NCBI GenBank assembly: GCA_900766135.1
Contig: CAAFUF010000017.1
Span: 34,728-98,727, forward strand
DNA: 64,000 nucleotides
DNA from: Paenibacillaceae bacterium
Lineage (GTDB): Bacteria > Bacillota > Bacilli > Paenibacillales > Paenibacillaceae
Direction of reading: 5' to 3'
Below are positions 7,432 through 16,795 of this stretch, piece after piece. The stretch's first letter is position 1. Every line of letters starts with the position of its first letter. The notes below the pieces were generated by a model, which made no database searches, had not been told where the DNA came from, and saw only the letters and a program-made list of their open reading frames with translations. The position numbers were made by a program, and so were the translations under genes.

Positions 7432-9111
7432 TTGTCTAAAAAAATGAATAATGAAAAATTGACGATTTTCGCATTGGGCGGCGTCGCAGAGATTGGGAAG
7501 AACATGTATGTCGTTCAATATGCCAATGATATCGTGGTCATCGACTCCGGGCTTAAGTTTCCGGAAGAGGACATGCTTGGCATCGACATCGTCATTCCCG
7601 ATATCACTTACTTGACGGAGAACCGCGATAAAGTTAGAGGCATCGTGCTAACGCACGGGCATGAAGATCATATCGGCGGGTTGCCTTATGTGCTGAAGAA
7701 CTTGAACGTTCCCGTTTATGGGACAAAACTGACTTTAGGGCTCGTCGAGAACAAGCTGAAGGAAGCGGGATTGCTCGGCGAAACAAAACGCGTGCTCATT
7801 AACGCGGATTCCGTCATCGAACTGGGTACAACGATGAAAGCTTCGTTCTTCCGGACGAATCATAGTATTCCGGATTCGGTTGGCGTATGCATCGAAACCC
7901 CGGAAGGCAACGTCGTTCATACCGGCGACTTCAAATTTGATCATACCCCAGTCAATGATCAATATGCGGATTTGCACCGGATGGGCGAAATCGGGAAAAA
8001 CGGCGTTTTGGCACTTTTATCGGACAGTACCAATGCGGAGAGACCGGGCTTTACGCCTTCGGAGAAAAACGTTGGGATCGTGCTCAGCGATATTTTCCAT
8101 AAAGCGAAGCAGCGCGTCGTTGTGGCGACTTTCGCTTCCAACGTCCACCGGATCCAGCAAGTGATCGATGCGGCGTACGCAACGAACCGGAAGCTGACCA
8201 TTATCGGGCGCAGCATGGTGAACGTTGTGACGATTGCCGAAGAGCTGGGTTACTTGAACGTACCGGACGGTATTATCATCGAGCCGGAGGAAGTCAACAA
8301 AATGGCCGCGGATCGCGTCGTTATTCTGTGCACGGGCAGCCAAGGGGAACCGATGTCCGCTTTGACGCGGATGGCCCGCTCGACGCATCGCAAGGTGGAT
8401 ATCCTTCCTGGCGATACGGTCATCATTGCGGCAACTCCGGTTCCGGGCAACGAGAAATACGTCGGTCGGACGATCGACGAGTTGTTCCGTCTCGGTGCGG
8501 AAGTCATTTACAGCGGATCCAATTCCGGCGTACACGTATCGGGTCACGGCAGCCAAGAAGAGCTGAAGCTCATGCTTAACCTGATGCGGCCGAAATATTT
8601 CATTCCGATCCACGGGGAATACCGCATGCTGCGGAGGCACGCGTTGCTCGGCGAGTCGGTCGGCGTAGAGCGGGATAACATTTTCCTCGTGGATATCGGG
8701 GATACCATCGAGATTCAGAACGGCGTAGCTCGTAAAGCCGGGAAAGTACCGGCCGGCAACGTGCTGATCGACGGACTTGGCGTAGGCGACGTCGGCAATA
8801 TTGTATTGCGCGACCGCAAGCTGTTGTCCCAAGACGGTATTTTGGTTGTCGTCGTGACGCTGAGCAAGCAAGACGGAACGATCGTATCCGGTCCGGATAT
8901 TATCTCCCGCGGCTTCGTTTATGTTCGTGAATCGGAAGGGCTTCTGGATGAAGCGAACCGGATTGTATCCAGCACGCTCGAGAAGCTGATGAGCGAGAAC
9001 GTAAACGAATGGGCTTCGCTGAAAACGAATGTCAAGGATGCGCTCGGCCGTTTCTTATATGAGCAAACGCGGCGCAGACCGATGATTCTTCCGATCATTA
9101 TGGAAGTATAA
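7432..9111 (+). CDS. rnjB: ribonuclease J (RnjB position)
   Basis: Metallo-beta-lactamase/beta-CASP ribonuclease with 5'-3' exo- and endonuclease activity in RNA decay and rRNA maturation. The 559-residue protein has the complete zinc motif HGHEDHIGG near residue 80, the beta-CASP region (TFASNVHRIQQ, GRSMVN, CTGSQGEP) and the C-terminal RRPMILPIIMEV tail. Gene order (dapA, this gene, tepA, spoIIIE) corresponds to B. subtilis rnjB, and FTPSE and IDGLGVGDVGN resemble RnjB, but the motif is intact whereas B. subtilis J2 is degenerate there. I chose TTG 7432 because AGGAGG lies 11 bases upstream; ATG 7444 is too far. Confidence 0.9.
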   Translation: MSKKMNNEKLTIFALGGVAEIGKNMYVVQYANDIVVIDSGLKFPEEDMLGIDIVIPDITYLTENRDKVRGIVLTHGHEDHIGGLPYVLKNLNVPVYGTKLTLGLVENKLKEAGLLGETKRVLINADSVIELGTTMKASFFRTNHSIPDSVGVCIETPEGNVVHTGDFKFDHTPVNDQYADLHRMGEIGKNGVLALLSDSTNAERPGFTPSEKNVGIVLSDIFHKAKQRVVVATFASNVHRIQQVIDAAYATNRKLTIIGRSMVNVVTIAEELGYLNVPDGIIIEPEEVNKMAADRVVILCTGSQGEPMSALTRMARSTHRKVDILPGDTVIIAATPVPGNEKYVGRTIDELFRLGAEVIYSGSNSGVHVSGHGSQEELKLMLNLMRPKYFIPIHGEYRMLRRHALLGESVGVERDNIFLVDIGDTIEIQNGVARKAGKVPAGNVLIDGLGVGDVGNIVLRDRKLLSQDGILVVVVTLSKQDGTIVSGPDIISRGFVYVRESEGLLDEANRIVSSTLEKLMSENVNEWASLKTNVKDALGRFLYEQTRRRPMILPIIMEV

Positions 9112-9133
9112 GAACCCATTTGCACACACACAG

Positions 9134-9188
9134 TCGCCTCTTTTCCTGCCGGTAATTGGACGGTTTCTTGCAGGAGAGGAGGCTTTTT
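9134..9188 (+). terminator. intrinsic terminator after RNase J
   Basis: Long stem GCCTC(T)TTTCCTGC / GCAGGA(GA)GGAGGC followed by TTTTT. Confidence 0.8.
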
Positions 9189-9402
9189 CGTGTCCGCGGG
9201 TCCGGAGCTCGCTGTCTTGGGCATTGATTGACTTTTTTATGCACGGTGCTCTTTTATGCGATCAGGCAGTTTCGGTTTGTTCAAGCGATGGGCCCTTCTT
9301 CACGGTTTTGGTATAGATTGAAGAAGGTTGTCGGCATACTAAGGGCTGCGTAGTGAAACGAGACTTCGTCGAATATGCCGACGCCGAAAGGAAGACGAAA
9401 CC

Positions 9403-10152
9403 ATGAATAAAGATGTGAGCAAATCGACCGTTCGCAGCGAATCCGAACTACCGCCAAACGAACCGGAGAAGAAAGAGGCCACGGTACCGGAGATGATTCA
9501 GCAGTTGGGACAAACGGCGGTGCCAACTCCGGGTGAATCCAATGTCTATTGTTTGACGATTATCGGCCAGATCGAAGGCCACTTGGTGCTGCCGCCGCAA
9601 AATAAAACGACCAAATACGAGCACCTTATTCCCCAGCTTGTGGCTGCCGAACAGAATCCGCGGATCGAAGGACTGTTAAATATTTTAAATACCGTGGGCG
9701 GCGATGTGGAGGCGGGGCTTGCCATCGCGGAGATGATCGCTTCCTTGTCCAAGCCTACCGTCACCGTCGTGATCGGCGGGGGGCATAGCATCGGGGTGCC
9801 GATTGCCGTAGCTTCCGATTATTCGCTTATTGCCGAGAGCGCTACGATGACCATCCATCCGATTCGCATGACCGGGCTTGTCATTGGCGTGCCCCAGACG
9901 TTCGAGTACATTGAGAAAATGCAGGAGCGGGTCGTTCGCTTCGTCACGACGCACTCGCGCATCTCGGAGGAGATGTTTAAGGAACTGATGTTCAAGACCG
10001 GGGAGCTGAACCGGGACATCGGCACGGCGGTTGGCGGCAACGATGCCGTGAAGTACGGACTCATCGATGCCATCGGCGGCATCGGCGAAGGGTTGAGCCA
10101 GCTGAATTCGTTGATCGAATCGCGAAGACAAGCGGGAGGGATCACGCAATGA
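9403..10152 (+). CDS. tepA: ClpP-like serine peptidase TepA
   Basis: ClpP-fold (Clp/crotonase superfamily) peptidase, 249 residues, close to B. subtilis TepA, which has been linked to protein translocation and to degradation of small acid-soluble spore proteins. The nucleophile Ser sits in GGGHSIGVPIA (about residue 129) and the catalytic His in MTIHPIRM (about 149). A charged, probably disordered N-terminal tail (residues 1-35) lacks a signal peptide. It overlaps the following ylzJ-like gene by four bases (ATGA). Confidence 0.88.
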   Translation: MNKDVSKSTVRSESELPPNEPEKKEATVPEMIQQLGQTAVPTPGESNVYCLTIIGQIEGHLVLPPQNKTTKYEHLIPQLVAAEQNPRIEGLLNILNTVGGDVEAGLAIAEMIASLSKPTVTVVIGGGHSIGVPIAVASDYSLIAESATMTIHPIRMTGLVIGVPQTFEYIEKMQERVVRFVTTHSRISEEMFKELMFKTGELNRDIGTAVGGNDAVKYGLIDAIGGIGEGLSQLNSLIESRRQAGGITQ

Positions 10153-10373
10153 CGCATTACACGATACTGCCTGAAGAAGCTTACTGGGAAAATGCGGAGA
10201 ACCAGGAGGCATACGGTGAAATCGAACTTAACGGCGTGTTGATGCAGGTCCGGATGGAGGCCGGCAACCGGGCAACGATTGTACGGCTGCTGCGCTGCCA
10301 GCTCGAGGATTACTTGAATCCCGATCTGGCCCCCGGACGGCAGATCGCTTTTTTTCCAACCTTATTGAAATGA
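10149..10373 (+). CDS. ylzJ: YlzJ-like small protein
   Basis: A 74-residue acidic cytoplasmic protein starting MTHYTILPEE, translationally coupled to tepA through ATGA. Size, start and position between tepA and spoIIIE match the uncharacterised YlzJ family of Bacilli. No catalytic motif is visible, and its function is unknown. Confidence 0.75.
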   Translation: MTHYTILPEEAYWENAENQEAYGEIELNGVLMQVRMEAGNRATIVRLLRCQLEDYLNPDLAPGRQIAFFPTLLK

Positions 10374-10423
10374 GCTAAAATGCCGGCTTACGGTATCTTC
10401 TCTAGGCCCCCCCTCGGTGATTA

Positions 10424-10432
10424 TGGTATAAT
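10424..10432 (+). promoter_or_regulatory. extended -10 promoter of spoIIIE
   Basis: TGGTATAAT: a perfect TATAAT at 10427-10432 with an upstream TG, and no convincing -35 box. It lies 24 bases before the TTG start. Confidence 0.55.
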
Positions 10433-10455
10433 ATTCATCTGGGGGGTGTTTTCGT

Positions 10456-13134
10456 TTGCCACGGAAACGGAAGAAGAAGAAAGCTGCCATCGGCAACATG
10501 CTCAAATACGAAATATACGGAATCATCCTGATTACCTTATCCATTATCGCCTTGTCCGGGGAAGCAGCCGTAGGAAGAACATTATCGAAAATGGCCGCAT
10601 TGATCCTCGGCAAATTTTATTTTGTGATCCCCGTCATCGGAATTTACATAGGACTAGCCGTCATGATCAACCGAAAATGGCCCAATCGCTGGAACGCCCG
10701 CCGCAGCGGCGTGCTGCTGGCCGTATTATCGCTGACGCTGATGAGTACCATCTCCGCTATGCAGCATAAGCTGGCACCGGCGGTGCCTTTGTCCGCAGGC
10801 AACGTGCTTGGCCAGATTCATCGTGATCTGCAAGGAGCGTTGTTTCATCCGGCTGCGAGCGACGCCGGGATGAGCCTGCTGGGGCTGGATATTAGCGGAG
10901 GATATGTCGGCGCGCTGGAGTTCGCCTTGTTGTACTCGTTGTTCGGCATGGCCGGTGCCAAGCTGATCATGATCGTCCTGCTAGCGATCAGCTTTATGCT
11001 GGTGACCGGATTGTCTTACGTTGATTTATTTCGGATGCTGCGTTCCAGATTGGCCGTACTGGGCGAGAGCCTCGGGAAAAAAATGCGAATGCTGCGCCCC
11101 ATACCGGTGCGCGGCAAAGCCAAGCGAGTGGAGAAACCTGCTCCAGCGGTCACTTCCTACGATGATCCGGAGGAAGAAGGTTCCGATAGCGATGTCGAGC
11201 CGTTGCCGGCTTCGGCCCGCAAGAAGCCGGTGTTCTTCCAGCTATTGAACTTTAAGGGAAGACCGGAGGAGCAGCCGGGACCGGAAGCTCCGATTGCTCA
11301 GGACGAGGATGGAGGCGGGGAGGCTGCGGAACTTACTGCCGAAGCGGGAATCAACTGGAATGAGCTGAATTACATCGGTAAGGATGAGGGCGCGGAGAGA
11401 AGCAAGAACGATGATCATCAAGGCAGCGAGACCGGCCCGATTATCCGCGATTTCTTTGACCATATTCAGCGGGAGAGCTTGCATCATGACGAGGATGGGG
11501 AGGATGCCGAACATGGAACTCCCGGTTTCCATGGGGATCCGTTCCCGCAAGGAACGGCTAACGATGCTTATGATGCCGCATCAGCCGGATTCCCGGATGC
11601 CGATAATGCCGGATTGGAAGGGAGCGAGGCCGGTGCGATAGAGGGGAATGCCGACGCTGCCGGCCTTGGCGAAGACGTTTTGCCGCCACCTCCGCCCAAA
11701 CCGGCGCCAAAGCCGTACAAGCTGCCATCGTTTAGGCTTCTGTCCAAACCGGCCGGCGCGGGCAAATCGGGCGACCAAGCCGATTACATGCAGACGGCCC
11801 GCAAGCTGGAGGCCACGCTCGAGAGCTTTGGCGTTCGGGCCCGTGTGCTTGAGGTGGTGCGCGGACCGGCGGTAACCCGCTACGAAATTCAGCCGGATAT
11901 CGGCGTTAAGGTTAGCCGAATCGTCAACTTAACGGACGATATCGCCTTGGCTCTGGCCGCGAAGGATATCCGGATGGAAGCTCCGATCCCGGGCAAATCC
12001 GCGATCGGCATCGAGGTGCCGAACAACGAGGTGTCGCTGGTCACGATGCGCGAGGTGATGGAAACGCCGACGTTCATGGACGCGGAGTCCAAGCTGAGCA
12101 TTGCATTCGGGCGCGATATCTCCGGCCAGACGATCGTCGGCAACCTGGCGAAGATGCCTCACCTGCTGGTGGCCGGGGCGACGGGTTCAGGGAAATCGGT
12201 GTGCATCAACGGCATTATCACCAGTATCCTGTTCAAAGCGAAGCCGGATGAGGTCAAATTTATGATGGTCGACCCTAAAATGGTCGAATTGAATGTTTAT
12301 AACGGAATACCGCACCTGTTAACCCCGGTCGTTACCGATCCGCGGCGGGCTTCGCTGGCGCTCAAGAAAATCGTCGTCGAGATGGAGAAACGATATGAGT
12401 TATTCTCCAAATCGGGAGCGCGGAACATCGAAGGCTACAACCACATGATGGCGGATCATCCGGATGCGATCTTGCCTTACATCGTAGTCATCGTGGACGA
12501 GTTGGCCGACTTGATGATGGTCGCGGCCAGCGACGTCGAAGATGCGATCGCGCGGCTGGCGCAAATGGCCCGTGCCGCAGGCATCCATTTGATTATCGCC
12601 ACGCAGCGGCCGTCGGTCGACGTCATTACCGGCGTTATCAAAGCCAACATCCCGTCCCGGATCGCGTTTGGCGTATCGTCCCAGGTCGATTCTCGGACGA
12701 TTCTCGATATGGCCGGTGCCGAGAAGCTGCTGGGCCGCGGAGATATGCTTTACATGCCGATGGGCGCGTCCAAACCGATTCGCGTGCAGGGAGCGTTTAT
12801 GAGCGACCAAGAGGTCGAGGCGATCGTAGGTTATGTGCGCGGACAAGGACAAGCCGAATACGACGAAAGCCTGGTTCCCGAAGTGGACGACGAGGTGCAG
12901 GAAACGGAAGAGGTGCTGGACGAGCTCTATGACCAGGCCGTTCAAATCGTGCTGGAAGCGAAGCAGGCCTCGGTTTCACTGTTGCAGCGGCGCATGCGCG
13001 TCGGGTATACCCGGGCCGCGCGGCTGATCGATTCCATGGAGGCCCGAGGCATCGTCGGGCCGTATGAAGGCAGCAAACCGCGGGAAGTGTTAATGTCGAT
13101 CGAGCAATATAAAATGGGAAGGATCTCCTCCTGA
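10456..13134 (+). CDS. spoIIIE: DNA translocase SpoIIIE/FtsK
   Basis: Membrane-anchored DNA pump of 892 residues. In sporulation it drives the chromosome into the forespore; in growth it clears DNA from the septum. Order of domains: basic N-terminus, about four membrane segments within residues 15-170, an acidic Pro/Ala-rich linker (about 200-440) longer than in B. subtilis SpoIIIE, the motor with Walker A GATGSGKS (about 574-581) and Walker B IVVIVDELADL, and a C-terminal winged-helix gamma domain (about 815-885) that reads DNA polarity sequences. The TTG start at 10456 follows the GGGGGTG ribosome binding site. A second FtsK paralogue elsewhere could share these roles. Confidence 0.92.
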   Translation: MPRKRKKKKAAIGNMLKYEIYGIILITLSIIALSGEAAVGRTLSKMAALILGKFYFVIPVIGIYIGLAVMINRKWPNRWNARRSGVLLAVLSLTLMSTISAMQHKLAPAVPLSAGNVLGQIHRDLQGALFHPAASDAGMSLLGLDISGGYVGALEFALLYSLFGMAGAKLIMIVLLAISFMLVTGLSYVDLFRMLRSRLAVLGESLGKKMRMLRPIPVRGKAKRVEKPAPAVTSYDDPEEEGSDSDVEPLPASARKKPVFFQLLNFKGRPEEQPGPEAPIAQDEDGGGEAAELTAEAGINWNELNYIGKDEGAERSKNDDHQGSETGPIIRDFFDHIQRESLHHDEDGEDAEHGTPGFHGDPFPQGTANDAYDAASAGFPDADNAGLEGSEAGAIEGNADAAGLGEDVLPPPPPKPAPKPYKLPSFRLLSKPAGAGKSGDQADYMQTARKLEATLESFGVRARVLEVVRGPAVTRYEIQPDIGVKVSRIVNLTDDIALALAAKDIRMEAPIPGKSAIGIEVPNNEVSLVTMREVMETPTFMDAESKLSIAFGRDISGQTIVGNLAKMPHLLVAGATGSGKSVCINGIITSILFKAKPDEVKFMMVDPKMVELNVYNGIPHLLTPVVTDPRRASLALKKIVVEMEKRYELFSKSGARNIEGYNHMMADHPDAILPYIVVIVDELADLMMVAASDVEDAIARLAQMARAAGIHLIIATQRPSVDVITGVIKANIPSRIAFGVSSQVDSRTILDMAGAEKLLGRGDMLYMPMGASKPIRVQGAFMSDQEVEAIVGYVRGQGQAEYDESLVPEVDDEVQETEEVLDELYDQAVQIVLEAKQASVSLLQRRMRVGYTRAARLIDSMEARGIVGPYEGSKPREVLMSIEQYKMGRISS

Positions 13135-13170
13135 TCTTTGGATCGGGGGAGGCCTTCCCTTTTCTTTTTC
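13116..13170 (+). terminator. terminator overlapping the end of spoIIIE
   Basis: Long stem GGGAAGG(AT)CTCCTCC... pairing with GGGGAG(G)CCTTCCC, followed by a T-rich run. The left arm is within the last codons of spoIIIE. Confidence 0.75.
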
Positions 13171-13193
13171 ATCACGGCTCGAAACTTTTTGGG

Positions 13194-13224
13194 TGCATAG
13201 GAAGGGACAACGCTTGTCATACTA
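13194..13224 (+). promoter_or_regulatory. sigma-G promoter of the sleB-like gene
   Basis: TGCATA (13194-13199), an 18-bp spacer and a perfect CATACTA (13218-13224), which is the forespore sigma-G consensus -10. Predicts late forespore expression, as expected for SleB. Confidence 0.7.
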
Positions 13225-13277
13225 GAGTTACCCATCCTTGTTGAACAACTTCTAAAAAGAGAGGTAGAGCTAAACGT

Positions 13278-14129
13278 ATGAAGAAAGCAAAGATCTGGTT
13301 TGCCTCCGGTTTAGTGCTGCTATTGTTCGGAATCGGATATGGAGCGAACGTGCTCCGGCATACGCTTGACGAAGGCAATGTCAATACCTATAAAGCGCAG
13401 CCCGCTTTCAGTGAGCAGGTTATCGATTACGGAGCATTCGGCAAGGACGTATATGAGTTGCAGGGCCGACTTGCTTATCTTGGTTTTTACCACGGCAAGC
13501 TGGACAGTTACTTTGGCCCCAAAACCCGTGACTCCCTCAAGTGGTTCCAGTCGGAATTCGGGATGGAGGCGGACGGCCTGGCCGGCCCCAAAACGAAGTT
13601 GAAGCTGTATAACGCCACAAAAAACTGGAAGCCGGGAATGGAATATGCCAACGCCGGCGGGAATGCGAAACCTCAAAACGGTGCAGCAAATAAAACCGAA
13701 GGTGGAGCGGGGGGTGGAGGCGGTAAAGCCAAAGCCGAATCCACGGAATTGTCCGCTTCCAACGCCATGGGGCTGTCGGAGAACGATTTGCGGATCATGG
13801 CGAACGCCGTTTATGGGGAATCGCGCGGCGAGCCGTTCGAAGGCCAGGTAGCTGTTGCCGCGGTCATCTTGAACCGGGTGAAATCGCCGAGTTTCCCAAA
13901 CACCGTATCCGGCGTTATTTTCCAACCAGGAGCATTTACGGCTGTTGCTGACGGGCAAATCTGGCTTGAGCCTAACGAACAGGCGCGAAAAGCTGTACAG
14001 CAGGCGTTAAACGGCTGGGATCCTTCCGGCGGCTGCTTGTACTACTTTAACCCCAACACGGCAACATCGAAATGGATCTGGTCGCGCCCGCAGGTCAAGA
14101 CGATCGGAGAGCATATTTTCTGCATGTAA
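13278..14129 (+). CDS. sleB: SleB-type spore cortex-lytic enzyme
   Basis: Secreted 283-residue lytic transglycosylase predicted to cut spore cortex peptidoglycan during germination. It has an N-terminal hydrophobic signal (residues 6-24), a peptidoglycan-binding domain (about 50-112) with the LQxxLxxLGFY pattern, a Gly/Lys-rich linker (about 125-155), and a C-terminal hydrolase_2 domain (165-283) with catalytic Glu181 in YGESRGEP. SleB of B. subtilis is in an operon with ypeB; no ypeB is present here. The sigma-G promoter just upstream supports a germination role. The paralogue CwlJ lacks the binding domain, so SleB fits better. Confidence 0.82.
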   Translation: MKKAKIWFASGLVLLLFGIGYGANVLRHTLDEGNVNTYKAQPAFSEQVIDYGAFGKDVYELQGRLAYLGFYHGKLDSYFGPKTRDSLKWFQSEFGMEADGLAGPKTKLKLYNATKNWKPGMEYANAGGNAKPQNGAANKTEGGAGGGGGKAKAESTELSASNAMGLSENDLRIMANAVYGESRGEPFEGQVAVAAVILNRVKSPSFPNTVSGVIFQPGAFTAVADGQIWLEPNEQARKAVQQALNGWDPSGGCLYYFNPNTATSKWIWSRPQVKTIGEHIFCM

Positions 14130-14229
14130 ATAGCTGATTTTCGAAGGAGCAGCCGCTTGTCGTCAGGTTGCTTCTTTCCTTTGAATTGGTATAGAATGGA
14201 ACTGACTTTCTTGTAAAGGAGTTTTGGGT

Positions 14230-15510
14230 TTGAACAAAACGCGATTTGAACGCGGCACCGTAGGCCATATTCGGCTGCACGTCCTGCCGACCAACCGATT
14301 CAAAACATTTGCCATTTCCCTCTACGCGGGATTGCCTCTGCAAGAGCAAACGGTAACCGCAACGGCCCTCACTCCGTTCGTGCTGCGCCGGGGTACGGAA
14401 TCCTATCCCGAAACCACGCAGTTCCGCGAGCAGCTGGAGCATATGTACGGAACAGGCTTCGGCTTTGATGTATATAAACGGGGCAACTACCAGATGGTCC
14501 AGTTCCGCATGGATACCATCAACGATTCCTTCGTGAAGAGCAGCGATTCGCTGCTCGGCCAAAGCTTCGCTTTCCTCGGCGAAGTCGTGACCAGGCCGGC
14601 CAAGGAAGACGGCGCCTTCCGCACGGCATACGTCAATTCGGAACGGGAGTCCGTCCGCAAGAAGCTGGAAGGAATTATCAACGATAAAATCCGGTACGCC
14701 GCCGAACGCTGCACGGAGGAGATGTTTAAGGACGATCCGTACCGCTTGCACCCGCTTGGAGAGCGGGGCGAACTGGACGGCATTACGCCCGAGTCTTTGT
14801 ACGCCTCCTACCAGAATTGGCTGCAGCAGGCCCATATGGACTTATATGTGGTTGGCGATACGACATTGGCCGAGGTAGAGGAGCTGGTTGCCAAGCATTT
14901 CAGCTTGAGCCGATCGGCTTCGCCGGAATATGAGCCGGAGCAGGTCAATATCCGGGGCGGCGAGGTTCGGACAGTCAAGGAAGCTCTCGACGTCAATCAG
15001 GGCAAGTTGAATTTGGGCCTCCGCACGCCGATTACTTACGGGGACGACCGCTACGCTTCTTTGCTGTTGTATAACGGCATTCTCGGCAGCTACCCGCATT
15101 CCAAGCTGTTTATCAATGTCCGGGAAAAAGAAAGCTTGGCTTATTACGCCGCCTCCCGTTACGACGGGCATAAAGGTATCGTCAGCATTCAATCGGGCAT
15201 CGAAATCGCCAACTACGAGAAGGCGCTTCGGATTATCGAAGCCCAGCTGGCGAGCATGCGCGCCGGTGAGATCAGCGAGCTGGAAATGACCCAAACGAAA
15301 GCAATGATCCGCAATAGCCTGCTGGAGATGCAGGATTCCGCATTTGAAATGATCGCGTATGATTTCAACCGCGTCTTGTCCGGCAAAGACCGGCCGGCGG
15401 AGGACCTGCTTCGCCAGGTCGAGCAGGTTCAGCCGCAGGACGTCGTAGCTGCCGCGGAAACCGTCCAGCTCGATACGATATACTTTTTGACAGGCCAGAA
15501 GGAGGGGTAG
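14230..15510 (+). CDS. ymfF: inactive M16 peptidase homologue YmfF
   Basis: M16-fold protein of 426 residues without the HxxEH zinc motif; the corresponding region reads TPFVLRRGTESYPETTQFREQLE. It is therefore a probable non-catalytic partner of the active YmfH encoded 4 bases downstream, as in heterodimeric M16 proteases. I chose TTG 14230, 8 bases after AAAGGAG; TTG 14224 is too close to that site. Role inferred from pairing and gene order only. Confidence 0.85.
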   Translation: MNKTRFERGTVGHIRLHVLPTNRFKTFAISLYAGLPLQEQTVTATALTPFVLRRGTESYPETTQFREQLEHMYGTGFGFDVYKRGNYQMVQFRMDTINDSFVKSSDSLLGQSFAFLGEVVTRPAKEDGAFRTAYVNSERESVRKKLEGIINDKIRYAAERCTEEMFKDDPYRLHPLGERGELDGITPESLYASYQNWLQQAHMDLYVVGDTTLAEVEELVAKHFSLSRSASPEYEPEQVNIRGGEVRTVKEALDVNQGKLNLGLRTPITYGDDRYASLLLYNGILGSYPHSKLFINVREKESLAYYAASRYDGHKGIVSIQSGIEIANYEKALRIIEAQLASMRAGEISELEMTQTKAMIRNSLLEMQDSAFEMIAYDFNRVLSGKDRPAEDLLRQVEQVQPQDVVAAAETVQLDTIYFLTGQKEG

Positions 15511-15514
15511 GCGG

Positions 15515-16795
15515 ATGGAAACGATTCGTTACGACGCTTTGCAGGAAACGCTGTATCGCGAAACGATGGAGAACGGTCTGCAGGTCTACGTGCTGCCCAA
15601 ACCGGGCTTTCAGAAAACGTACGCTACGTTCTCGACCCAATACGGCTCGATCGATAATCATTTCCGGGTAGAGGGGCAAGAGGACATTTCCGTTCCGGAC
15701 GGCATTGCGCATTTTCTGGAGCATAAGATGTTCGAGGAGCCGGAGGGGGACATTTTTGCCACCTTTGCCTCTCAAGGCGCATCCGCCAATGCGTTCACCA
15801 GCTTCGACCAGACGGTTTACCTGTTTTCCGCCACGGAGAACATTCCGGCCAACCTGGAGACATTGGTGAATTTCGTGCAGCATCCTTATTTTACAGACCA
15901 GAACGTCGAGAAGGAAAAAGGGATCATCGGCCAAGAGATCGGCATGTACCGGGATAACCCGGACTGGCGGGTCTATTTCGGCCTGATCGAGGCGATGTAC
16001 AAAGTGCATCCCGTTCACATCGACATTGCCGGCACGGTGGAGTCGATCGGAACCATCACGAAAGAAACGCTATATATGTGCTACAACGCTTTTTACCACC
16101 CCAGCAATATGCTGTTATTCGTCGTCGGCGGGGTTGACCCCGAGGAAGTGTTCAAGCTGGTCCGGGATAATCAGGCGAAGAAAGAATATCAACCGCAGGG
16201 AACGATCGATCGATTGTTTGAGCCGGAGCCTAGCGAAGTATCCGAGAAACGGCGGGAATCCCGCTTGCCGGTGTCCCAGCCGAAATGCTTGTTCGGCTTT
16301 AAGGAGACCCGGCTAGGTCTAACGGGGGAGGAACTGCTGAGACGCGACCTCGCCACGAAGCTGGCGCTGGATCTGCTGTTTGGTGCCAGCACGAAGCTGT
16401 ACCAGAAGCTGTATGACATGGATCTGATCTCCGACAGCTTTGGCCATGAATACAACAGCAACCCGAATTACGCGTTTTCCGCGATCGGCGGGGACACGAA
16501 GGATCCGGACCGGATGCTGGCCGTGATCAAGGAGGAAACCGAAGCGCTGCTGGCTTCGGGATTCCGTCAAGAGGATTTCGAACGGGCACGCAAGAAGAAG
16601 ATCGGCGGATATTTGCGCATGCTGAACTCGCCGGAGAACATCGCCCATGAATTCACCCGCTACAACTTCCGCGGCGGCGATCTGTTCGCGGTGCTTCCGA
16701 TTTACGAATCGCTGACGCTGGAAGACATCAATGCGCGGCTGCGCGAGCATATCGATTGGGAACAGCTGGCCGTATCGATCGTGGTGAGCCCGTAA
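15515..16795 (+). CDS. ymfH: M16 family zinc protease YmfH
   Basis: 426-residue M16 protease with an intact zinc motif HFLEH (about residues 70-74) and the downstream Glu in EKGIIGQEIGMYRDNP. AAGGAGGGG precedes the ATG. It forms a tight operon ymfF-ymfH-ymfI: 4 bases separate it from ymfF, and its stop is immediately followed by the ymfI ATG. The natural peptide substrate is unknown. Confidence 0.88.
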   Translation: METIRYDALQETLYRETMENGLQVYVLPKPGFQKTYATFSTQYGSIDNHFRVEGQEDISVPDGIAHFLEHKMFEEPEGDIFATFASQGASANAFTSFDQTVYLFSATENIPANLETLVNFVQHPYFTDQNVEKEKGIIGQEIGMYRDNPDWRVYFGLIEAMYKVHPVHIDIAGTVESIGTITKETLYMCYNAFYHPSNMLLFVVGGVDPEEVFKLVRDNQAKKEYQPQGTIDRLFEPEPSEVSEKRRESRLPVSQPKCLFGFKETRLGLTGEELLRRDLATKLALDLLFGASTKLYQKLYDMDLISDSFGHEYNSNPNYAFSAIGGDTKDPDRMLAVIKEETEALLASGFRQEDFERARKKKIGGYLRMLNSPENIAHEFTRYNFRGGDLFAVLPIYESLTLEDINARLREHIDWEQLAVSIVVSP

